Below are positions 1-5,770 of a DNA stretch of 13,559 bases, in pieces. The DNA comes from GCA-002688135 sp964536565 (lineage in GTDB: Bacteria; Patescibacteriota; Patescibacteriia; Magasanikbacterales; GCA-002688135), in NCBI GenBank assembly GCA_964536565.1, contig CAZHXK010000035.1, positions 1 to 13,559 on the forward strand, in the 5' to 3' direction. Below the pieces are notes generated by a model that made no database searches, had not been told where the DNA came from, and worked only from the letters and a program-made list of their open reading frames with translations. Position numbers and translations under genes: made by a program. Each line of letters opens with the position of its first letter. Position 1 is the stretch's first letter.

Positions 1-708
1 AAAACTAAAACATTGAAATCTCAGGCAGTTGCTGGTGTGCTTACAAAAAATACTGATGCTGAAGATGAGGATCCGAGCGGAAAGAAAATGCTTCCAATTG
101 TTATCAAGGCTGATACACTTGGGTCGCTTGAGGCGGTCATGAACTCTCTTGAGAAATTACAGCATGATGAAGTTGGTATTAAGATTGCATCTAAAGGTTT
201 GGGGAATATTACTGAAACAGATGTCATGAAAATGGCTGGTACGGGTGCGAAATTCTATGCATTCAACATTGTTCCGACTTCAACTGCTTCGTTTGTTGCA
301 CGAGAAAAGAAGCTCAAGATATTTCAAACGGCAATCATTTATGATCTGTTGGCTGACGTTAAGTATGAGCTTGAGCAGCTTCTTGATCCTGAAGTAATTG
401 AAACAGAGCATGGAGACGCGACGGTATTGCAGATTTTCAGACAAGACAAAAAAGGACAAATTATCGGATGTCGTTTGAATGATGGAAAATTCCGACCTGG
501 TATTAAAATTCGTATTGTTCGTGAAGGTGAGGTTGTTGGTGAAGGAACAATTACGTTATTGAAATCAGGAAAATCAGAAACAAAAGAAGTTCCTGGTGGA
601 TCTGAATTCGGTATGGATTTGAAATCTCGAACAATGGTACTTGAGGGTGACAAGCTTGAGGGGTATAGTGTAGAGAAGAAAGTGAAGAAGTTGGATTTGC
701 CTGGATAG
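1..708 (+). CDS. infB: Translation initiation factor IF-2, C-terminal part (5' end outside window)
   Basis: This is the last ~235 residues of IF-2, the GTPase that brings initiator fMet-tRNA to the 30S subunit. The frame is open from base 1, so the gene begins upstream and the in-frame TTG at 13 is not a real start. What is seen is the end of the protein: domain III (from about residue 30, around 'VIKADTLGSLEAV', then 'GLGNITETDV'), the linking helix ('IIYDLLADVKYELEQLLDPE'), and the C2 beta-barrel that binds fMet-tRNA ('GQIIGCRLNDGKFRPG' and the following strands). The G domain is not in the window. The gene ends with TAG; trxA follows 75 bases later on the same strand. No clear terminator lies between them: the hairpin at 712-736 has no U-run. 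Identification is firm from the domain III/IV pattern. Confidence 0.96.
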   Translation, partial: KTKTLKSQAVAGVLTKNTDAEDEDPSGKKMLPIVIKADTLGSLEAVMNSLEKLQHDEVGIKIASKGLGNITETDVMKMAGTGAKFYAFNIVPTSTASFVAREKKLKIFQTAIIYDLLADVKYELEQLLDPEVIETEHGDATVLQIFRQDKKGQIIGCRLNDGKFRPGIKIRIVREGEVVGEGTITLLKSGKSETKEVPGGSEFGMDLKSRTMVLEGDKLEGYSVEKKVKKLDLPG

Positions 709-783
709 GTTCACTTTCGACTTTGCTACGAGAGTGCCGTACGTATAAGAGTAAAAACATCGAATTATTTTAACGTTCAATAT

Positions 784-1095
784 ATGTTAGAACTAACAGA
801 TGCAAACTTCAAAGCTGAGGTATTAGAAAGTACAGAGCCGGTATTGGTAGACTTCTGGGCGCCATGGTGTGGTCCATGTCAGCGAATGCTTCCTGTTATG
901 GATGAGCTAGCGAAAGAAGCGGAAGGTAAGTCAGTCAAAATCACAAAAATGAATGTCGACGAAAATCAAGCAACTCCGGGAGAATACGGAATCCTTTCAA
1001 TCCCAACCCTCATTGTTTTCAAGGATGGAAAGCCTGCTGAGACATTACAGGGAGCGCAATCAATCGAAAAATTGAAAGAAGCGCTCGGCATCTAA
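784..1095 (+). CDS. trxA: Thioredoxin
   Basis: A 103-residue classical thioredoxin, a cytoplasmic thiol-disulfide reductant for enzymes such as ribonucleotide reductase. The active site WCGPC is at residues 28-32, preceded by the usual 'VLVDFWAP' strand. The cis-proline opposite the active site is in 'SIPTL' (Pro74), and 'VDEN' (58-61) and 'GKP' also fall where expected. Length is normal and there is no signal peptide. There is no SD before ATG 784; a possible -10 (TATAAG, 745-750) lies upstream but has no convincing -35, so transcription could come from infB readthrough or a weak promoter. The gene ends just before a strong hairpin terminator shared with the convergent antiporter gene. Confidence 0.97.
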   Translation: MLELTDANFKAEVLESTEPVLVDFWAPWCGPCQRMLPVMDELAKEAEGKSVKITKMNVDENQATPGEYGILSIPTLIVFKDGKPAETLQGAQSIEKLKEALGI

Positions 1096-1103
1096 AAATA
1101 TAT

Positions 1104-1140
1104 GTAACAAAAAACTGGATCAGATCCAGTTTTTTGTTAC
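1104..1140. terminator. Bidirectional terminator between trxA and antiporter gene
   Basis: An exact 18-base inverted repeat (1104-1121 against 1123-1140) around a single central base. The core GC-containing stem is ACTGGA/TCCAGT; it is flanked by an A-run on the left and a T-run on the right, so it reads as an intrinsic terminator on both strands. It lies between the 3' ends of the convergent genes trxA (+) and the antiporter (-). Confidence 0.92.
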
Positions 1141-1152
1141 GTCAGATTATAA

Positions 1153-2118
1153 TTACCCACGCATGGTCACGAAAATAATATACGCAATATACAAAACGAG
1201 AAGTTGTAATCCCTTGCCTGTTCCAAGCTTAAACCGTTTTCCATAGAACATCGCTGCGAAAACCAATACACTAGCGAAAATAGCTAGGGCAAGGTCGGCC
1301 TGCAACACGCTACTGAAGGCGAGTGGGGTGACGGTAGCTGTAGCACCAAGAACAAAAAATACATTAAACAAATTGGATCCAACGACGTTACCAACAGCTA
1401 AATCAACTTTGCCTTTCTTGGCAGCGACAATGGATGTGACAAGTTCGGGGAGGGATGTACCAAGCGCGATAATAGTTACACCAATAAACGCTTCAGAAAA
1501 ACCAAGCTGCATCGCTAGTTGCGAAGCACCTTCAACTGATAATTTTCCACCAATCACCAAACCAGCTAACCCAATCGCCATCCACATAAACGCAACGGGC
1601 AGTGTTTTCTTTTCGATACGTTCAGCTTCTCCGTCTTCGCTTCCTAATCCAAACGTATAGAACATGAAGATGGCAAAAAAGGCGAGTAGCACGATTCCTT
1701 CCGAGCGTCTGATGATGCTTGTGGCACTACCATCGATGATAACATCGTTTGCAAACACTCCGAGTATCAGCATGGCGAGTAGCATGAATGGTAGCTCTTT
1801 CCAGACTGTTCCGTGACGAATCTTCAGTGGTTTGACTGCGACAATTGCAGTGGCACCTAAAATGAGAAGTGTATTTGATATGTTACTACCAATGACATTA
1901 CCAATAGCAATATCAGCGTTGCCGGAGAAGGCTGCGGTCATGCTTACTAACAACTCAGGGGCGGATGTACCAAAAGACACAATCGTCAATCCAATTACAA
2001 AATTAGACATTCCAAAGCGCGATGCGATGGCAGAAGCTCCATCGATAAGCCATTCAGCACCTTTAATCAATGCACCGAACCCAACGACAATGATGAGGAG
2101 ATAGAAGATTGATATCAT
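1153..2118 (-). CDS. Calcium/sodium antiporter (CaCA family, YrbG/CaxA-like)
   Basis: A 321-residue integral membrane cation exchanger of the CaCA superfamily, expected to export Ca2+ in exchange for Na+ or H+. Two inverted Na_Ca_ex halves are visible. Alpha-repeat 1 has GTSAPE at residues 50-55 followed by 'GNVIGSN'; alpha-repeat 2 has GTSLPE at 220-225 followed by 'GNVVGSN' (to about 249). The glutamates in these motifs are the ion ligands of the family. About ten hydrophobic segments are apparent, with an acidic/charged loop ('GSEDGEAERIEKK') between the halves. I chose ATG at 2118 ('MISIFYLLII') because a -10 box lies directly upstream; the frame stays open to 2214, but those 32 residues would include the promoter and do not look like the family. 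The gene is divergent from the leuS transcript and convergent with trxA. Substrate is inferred from the family only. Confidence 0.93.
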   Translation of the reverse strand: MISIFYLLIIVVGFGALIKGAEWLIDGASAIASRFGMSNFVIGLTIVSFGTSAPELLVSMTAAFSGNADIAIGNVIGSNISNTLLILGATAIVAVKPLKIRHGTVWKELPFMLLAMLILGVFANDVIIDGSATSIIRRSEGIVLLAFFAIFMFYTFGLGSEDGEAERIEKKTLPVAFMWMAIGLAGLVIGGKLSVEGASQLAMQLGFSEAFIGVTIIALGTSLPELVTSIVAAKKGKVDLAVGNVVGSNLFNVFFVLGATATVTPLAFSSVLQADLALAIFASVLVFAAMFYGKRFKLGTGKGLQLLVLYIAYIIFVTMRG

Positions 2119-2126
2119 AGAGAAAA

Positions 2127-2155
2127 AGTATAGCACAGAAAATAACTTGATTAAA
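2127..2155 (-). promoter_or_regulatory. Putative promoter of the antiporter gene, leaderless type
   Basis: On the minus strand TATACT (2127-2132) is a good -10 box, 8 bases before ATG 2118, which places the transcript start at or within a few bases of the start codon. The -35 region (around 2150-2155, TTTAAT) is weak. It overlaps the -35 of the divergent leuS promoter, so the two may compete. Confidence 0.45.
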
Positions 2156-2175
2156 CGGACTAAGGTCGATATTAT
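2147..2175 (+). promoter_or_regulatory. Promoter of the microprotein-leuS operon
   Basis: TTGATT (2147-2152), a spacer of exactly 17 bases, then TATTAT (2170-2175). The expected transcript start is near 2182, about four bases before ATG 2186, so the mRNA would be almost leaderless; no SD is present. The match to a housekeeping sigma-70 promoter is good. Confidence 0.7.
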
Positions 2176-2185
2176 TGAGGTTCTT

Positions 2186-2332
2186 ATGACACATACACAT
2201 AAACGAAGACTCATGATTGGAATCCTGGCAGCGCTGGGATCTTTGCTGGCGGTGACGGTGTATATTGATGGTGGAGTATCACAAAAAGATATTGTACAAG
2301 CAGATCATATAGAAGTAATCAGTAGTGAATAA
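2186..2332 (+). CDS. Membrane-anchored microprotein of unknown function upstream of leuS
   Basis: A predicted 48-residue protein that I do not recognise. It has a basic N-terminus ('HTHKRR'), one hydrophobic segment (about residues 10-25, 'MIGILAALGSLLAVTVYI') and a short polar, acidic tail that would lie outside the membrane. ATG 2186 was chosen over an upstream in-frame TTG at 2147, because that TTG is part of the -35 box; a promoter positions transcription start immediately before 2186. The stop TAA is separated from the leuS ATG by one T, the same arrangement as at other junctions in this window, which supports real translation and possible coupling to leuS. It could also be only a leader peptide ORF. 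Confidence 0.55.
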   Translation: MTHTHKRRLMIGILAALGSLLAVTVYIDGGVSQKDIVQADHIEVISSE

Positions 2333-2333
2333 T

Positions 2334-5216
2334 ATGAAAGATTATAACCCGGAAGAGATCGAAACAAAGTGGCAACAAAAATGGGAGGATGAAAAATTGC
2401 ATGCTGCGAAGACGGGCGATACAGATCGTCAGAAATTTTATTCACTCGAAACATTTCCATACCCTTCTGGTGCGGGCTTGCATGTTGGTCATCCTGAGGG
2501 TTACACAGCTGAGGATATCAATGCACGCTTCCAGCGCATGAATGGAAAGAATGTCATGTATACGATGGGGTGGGATGCATTTGGTTTGCCGACAGAAAAC
2601 TACGCGATCAAGGTGGGGAGAAGTCCGAAGGAAGTTGCGAAGGAGAATACAGCAAACTTCACAAGACAGTTGAAGATGTTCGGCTTTTCGTATGATTGGG
2701 ATAGAGAGATTAATACGTCAGATCCATCATATTACAAATGGACACAGTGGTTGTTTGTACAACTGTATAAAAAGGGATTGGCGTATCGAAAGCATGCGCC
2801 AGTGAATTGGTGTGAAAGTTGTAAAACGGTCTTGGCACGAGAGCAGGTGATTGAAGGGGCATGCGAACGATGTAAGAACTCAGTCATTCAGAAACCCATG
2901 GAACAATGGTTTTTTAAGATTACAGATTACGCAGAAGAATTGTTGGATGGTATTGATGGATTAGATTGGGTTGATGCAACAAAAGAAGGTCAGCGGAATT
3001 GGATTGGAAAATCGACCGGAGCTGAGCTTTCTTTCTCTGTCATCCTGAGCGAAACGCAGCGCAGCGGAGTGAAGTCGAAGGATCCCGCTGATAACGAGAT
3101 AAAAGTGTTCACGACACGTCCAGATACATTGTTTGGTGCGACATACATGGTGCTCGCACCCGAGCACGCATTAGTGGATACATGGAAAGACTCGATTGAG
3201 AATTGGGATGATGTAGAAAAGTATAGAAAACAAGCTGAGGAAAAATCGGAGCTAGAGCGCATGCATCTTCAGAAAGAAAAGACTGGTGTGGAGTTGAAGG
3301 GGATTACTGCTATCAATCCGATCAATAATGAGGAAGTTCCAGTATGGATTGCAGATTATGTCATGGTGTCGTACGGAACGGGAGCGATCATGGCGGTTCC
3401 GGCACATGACGAGCGTGACTATGCATTCGCGCGTGAGTTCGATTTGCCCATCAAGCAAACGCTTGTAGAAGACATTGATGCATACAAAACAACACAAAAA
3501 ACACTCGAGACGTTACAAAGTATCCAAGAGCTCGCAGCAGAACACGATATCCGCGTTTGGATAATCGGTGGTTTGTCATGTGAATTTCACGCGGGGTTTG
3601 TATATCGCGCGCACAATGATCTCGATCTTATTGTTGCATCGCAAGAGCACGTAGATAACTTAGCTCATCACTTGCGTGAGGCCGGATACACAGATGTAAA
3701 AGAAAAAGCATTCACAAAGGTTCTACATACACCTGATGGGTTCGAAGTGGAAATTGGAACATACGCACGAGACGATGCGCCGTTTACGGCTAAGGATTTC
3801 GAATCAGAACCTCGGGTACTCAATGGATTCTCAGCATATGTGGCAAGCAGAAAATGTGTCGAACATATTAAGCGAGAGCAGTTGGATGTACGACAAGAAA
3901 AGAAAGATGCACTCGACTGGAAGTATTTGAATGGAGAAGTGATGGCTGAAGGAACGGCGGTGAATTCGGATTTTCTCGACGGATTACAAAAAGAAGAAGC
4001 GATCACTAAAGCAATTGATTGGTTGGAAAAAGAAGGTGTTGGAAAAGCAACAACGCAATTTCGTTTACGCGATTGGCTTGTGTCACGACAGCGATACTGG
4101 GGAGCGCCAATTCCTATTATTTGGTGTGAGAAATGTGGAGATGTTCCTGTCCCTGAAGAGGACTTGCCGGTATTACTTCCAGACGATGTAGATTTTAAAC
4201 CGACAGGAGAACCACCTTTAGCATCATCAAAAGATTTCCAGAATGTTGATTGTCCGAAGTGTGGCGGAAATGCACGACGTGATTACGAAACAATGGATAC
4301 GTTCGTGGACTCAAGTTGGTACTTCTTGAGATATTGTTCACCACATGAAACGGAACGTCCGTTTAACAAAGAAGATGTCGATTATTGGATGCCGACAGAT
4401 TTATATATCATTGGCGCGGAACACATTGCACTACATTTATTGTACGCACGATTTTTCTGCAAAGCGTTTGCTGATTTAGGATTGGTTGATGTTCGTGAGC
4501 CGTTCCAGAAAATTCGTCATCAAGGAATGATCATGGGTGAAGATAATCAGAAGATGAGTAAGTCACGCGGAAACGTAGTGAATCCTGATGATATCATTGA
4601 GCAGTATGGCGCAGATACGATGCGCATGTACGAGATGTTCATGGGGCCGTTGGCTGATTCAAAACCATGGTCAACAGATAGTATGAGAGGTGTGCGTCGC
4701 TTCCTTGATAAAGTTTGGAAACTTCAGAAGAAGGTTTCTGATAAGGGCGGTGATTATAATCAGGTTCTTCATCAAACAATAAAAAAAGTTACCCAGGATA
4801 TTAAGGAGATGCGATACAATACGGCAATTTCACAAATGATGATTTTGGCGAATGCGCTTCATAAGGTTGAAACGATTGCAAAAGAGGACTGGGAAAACAT
4901 TCTAAAGGTTCTCCATCCATTTGCACCACACATCACCGAAGAATTGTGGTATGCAGCTGGAAACGAATCATTTATCATGACCGAATCCTGGCCTGCGTAT
5001 GACGAGAAACTTGCCGTGGAAGAGGCGGTAGAGCTTGTCGTACAAATAAATGGAAAGGTACGGGAGCGTCATGCTATTACTGCAGGTGCATCTGAAGATG
5101 ATTTAAAGAAAATGGCCATGGAGGGAGAGAAGATCTCACAATTAATTGAGGGAAAAGAAGTTGTAAAAGTAATTGTGGTGAAAGGGAAATTGGTGAATAT
5201 AGTTATTAAGCAGTAG
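2334..5216 (+). CDS. leuS: Leucyl-tRNA synthetase with two in-frame insertions in the editing domain
   Basis: A 960-residue class Ia synthetase that charges tRNA-Leu; bacterial LeuRS is usually about 800-870. Catalytic motifs are HVGH at residues 50-53 and KMSKS at 740-744. Zinc-type CxxC pairs occur at 160/163 and 177/180, with another set around 'WCEKCG' and 'DCPKCGG'. The CP1 editing domain shows the threonine-rich TTRPDT (260-265) and 'AHDERD' (357-362, with the editing aspartate). CP1 is interrupted after 'LPIKQTLVED' (to 380) by about 150 residues resembling a nucleotidyltransferase and resumes at 'NGEVMAEGTAVNSDF' (533 on). A second, short insertion (236-251) is encoded by a dispersed-repeat-like sequence. 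Removing both leaves normal LeuRS. ATG 2334 follows the upstream TAA by one base, without SD; an in-frame GTG at 2325 is less likely. Core aminoacylation residues look intact. Confidence 0.97.
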   Translation: MKDYNPEEIETKWQQKWEDEKLHAAKTGDTDRQKFYSLETFPYPSGAGLHVGHPEGYTAEDINARFQRMNGKNVMYTMGWDAFGLPTENYAIKVGRSPKEVAKENTANFTRQLKMFGFSYDWDREINTSDPSYYKWTQWLFVQLYKKGLAYRKHAPVNWCESCKTVLAREQVIEGACERCKNSVIQKPMEQWFFKITDYAEELLDGIDGLDWVDATKEGQRNWIGKSTGAELSFSVILSETQRSGVKSKDPADNEIKVFTTRPDTLFGATYMVLAPEHALVDTWKDSIENWDDVEKYRKQAEEKSELERMHLQKEKTGVELKGITAINPINNEEVPVWIADYVMVSYGTGAIMAVPAHDERDYAFAREFDLPIKQTLVEDIDAYKTTQKTLETLQSIQELAAEHDIRVWIIGGLSCEFHAGFVYRAHNDLDLIVASQEHVDNLAHHLREAGYTDVKEKAFTKVLHTPDGFEVEIGTYARDDAPFTAKDFESEPRVLNGFSAYVASRKCVEHIKREQLDVRQEKKDALDWKYLNGEVMAEGTAVNSDFLDGLQKEEAITKAIDWLEKEGVGKATTQFRLRDWLVSRQRYWGAPIPIIWCEKCGDVPVPEEDLPVLLPDDVDFKPTGEPPLASSKDFQNVDCPKCGGNARRDYETMDTFVDSSWYFLRYCSPHETERPFNKEDVDYWMPTDLYIIGAEHIALHLLYARFFCKAFADLGLVDVREPFQKIRHQGMIMGEDNQKMSKSRGNVVNPDDIIEQYGADTMRMYEMFMGPLADSKPWSTDSMRGVRRFLDKVWKLQKKVSDKGGDYNQVLHQTIKKVTQDIKEMRYNTAISQMMILANALHKVETIAKEDWENILKVLHPFAPHITEELWYAAGNESFIMTESWPAYDEKLAVEEAVELVVQINGKVRERHAITAGASEDDLKKMAMEGEKISQLIEGKEVVKVIVVKGKLVNIVIKQ
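3039..3086 (+). repeat. Dispersed REP-like repeat read in frame inside leuS
   Basis: The segment starts GTCATCCTGAGCGAAACGC and ends TCGAAGGATCCC. It resembles a widespread intergenic repeat whose translations ('VILSE...', or on the other strand '...LRMT', 'LRFAQDD') are familiar from many unrelated bacterial genomes. The ends carry ATCCT/AGGAT inverted bases, with GC-rich, imperfectly palindromic sequence between. It encodes residues 236-251 of LeuRS, between 'GAELSF' and 'IKVFTTRPDT', where ordinary LeuRS has a shorter loop. No other copy was seen in the window. The match to the repeat family is from memory, not from a search. Confidence 0.6.
3480..3929 (+). other. Nucleotidyltransferase-like domain inserted in the LeuRS CP1 editing domain
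   Basis: Residues about 383-532 of LeuRS are extra relative to the family. They contain 'WIIGG' (409-413), 15 residues, then the acidic pair DLD (D429, D431) preceded by R425-A-H427, and a later acidic strand 'FEVEIG' (E473). This order and the exact GG-x15-DLD spacing match the ANT(2'')/LinA-type (MNT-fold) nucleotidyltransferases as I know them. The catalytic-type acids are retained, so the domain may be active. Its substrate is unknown; it lies in one polypeptide with the tRNA-editing module, so tRNA, a nucleotide or a small molecule are all possible. An inert structural insertion is the alternative. Confidence 0.7.
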
Positions 5217-5242
5217 AGGTTGAGTGCGATCGTCTATATAAA

Positions 5243-5267
5243 AACGCCGAGCATGTTGCTCGGCGTT
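5243..5267 (-). terminator. Intrinsic terminator of the orphan gene at 5295-5663
   Basis: A perfect 11-bp stem (5243-5253 with 5257-5267, core CGCCGAGCA/TGCTCGGCG) with a 3-base loop. Read on the minus strand it is followed by a U-rich tract (5242 down to about 5236). On the plus strand no U-run follows, so it serves the minus-strand gene. It lies 27 bases after the leuS stop. Confidence 0.88.
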
Positions 5268-5294
5268 GTTAGTGCGATGTGCACCAGAGGAATA

Positions 5295-5663
5295 TCAGGT
5301 AACTTCGATCTTGAAGTCGTCGTAGATTCCGAATCGGAGATTGTAGCTACCGACGGGCAGTCGTACGGGTTTTTGGGAATCGAGAATGTGTTCAAATCCT
5401 GGATTGTCGATCTTGGTGATTCGAGCCAGGGAGACTGCAGTGTTCAATCGGCTTATCATGGTATGCCATCCCTTGTGATCATGGCAGAAGCTGATATGGA
5501 GTCCGCAGTCATTCGGACACATGACCCCCAGGTTCTCACTTGAAATACCTGCCTCACGAAGGATGGTCTTGCCTAGTACCACCTGTGTGGTGACGGACAT
5601 GCGGAAGATGTCACCGAGGATGCGATCATGCTCTCGAGAAATAATTACTGTTCGGTCATTCAT
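5295..5663 (-). CDS. Hypothetical protein with a Cys/His cluster (orphan, SD-driven)
   Basis: A 122-residue protein that I do not recognise. There is no signal peptide or membrane segment, so it is probably cytoplasmic. The middle carries a cysteine/histidine cluster (C49, C53, H56, C60, H61, H63, H67) that could bind a metal; the N-terminal third looks helical and the C-terminal part beta-rich. The gene is well delimited: consensus promoter 5724-5752, SD GGAGG at 5671-5675 seven bases before ATG 5663, and a strong terminator just after the stop. It is the only gene here ending in TGA. It stands alone, convergent to leuS and divergent from comEC. The complementary plus-strand reading frame (5220-5543) lacks such signals. 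It is a real gene by its signals, with unknown function. Confidence 0.72.
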   Translation of the reverse strand: MNDRTVIISREHDRILGDIFRMSVTTQVVLGKTILREAGISSENLGVMCPNDCGLHISFCHDHKGWHTMISRLNTAVSLARITKIDNPGFEHILDSQKPVRLPVGSYNLRFGIYDDFKIEVT

Positions 5664-5670
5664 GGTGATG

Positions 5671-5675
5671 CCTCC
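5671..5675 (-). promoter_or_regulatory. Strong Shine-Dalgarno site of the 5295-5663 gene
   Basis: GGAGG on the minus strand, seven bases before ATG 5663. It is notable because nearly all conserved genes in this window have no SD. It fixes the start codon of the hypothetical gene. Confidence 0.8.
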
Positions 5676-5710
5676 ATTTCTACTATGTTGGTGTTGTTGA
5701 TAAGATGCAA

Positions 5711-5747
5711 AAAAGAACTAGAAATAATAGCGCTAAATAGTTCTTTT
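5711..5747. repeat. 10-bp inverted repeat overlapping the 5295-5663 gene promoter (operator-like)
   Basis: AAAAGAACTA (5711-5720) and its exact reverse complement TAGTTCTTTT (5738-5747) are separated by 17 bases. On the minus strand the right arm covers the spacer up to the first base of the -35 box, and the left arm covers the expected transcript start. The -10 box lies between them. This resembles a two-half-site operator; a transcript hairpin is unlikely because only one arm would be transcribed from this promoter. Confidence 0.5.
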
Positions 5748-5752
5748 GTCAA
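5724..5752 (-). promoter_or_regulatory. Consensus promoter of the 5295-5663 gene
   Basis: Read on the minus strand: TTGACA (5747-5752), 17-base spacer, TATTAT (5724-5729). This is a near-consensus sigma-70 promoter with predicted start near 5717 and a leader of about 54 nt containing the SD. Confidence 0.85.
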
Positions 5753-5770
5753 TAGTAATCAGTCTAAATT

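Noticed and set aside
712..736. Hairpin between infB and trxA (8 bp with one G-U pair)
   Set aside because: No U-run follows on either strand, so I do not call it a terminator; it may be incidental.
5220..5543. Plus-strand open frame of 107 codons after leuS
   Set aside because: Opposite the 5295-5663 gene, which has promoter, SD and terminator; this frame has none and would read through the terminator hairpin.
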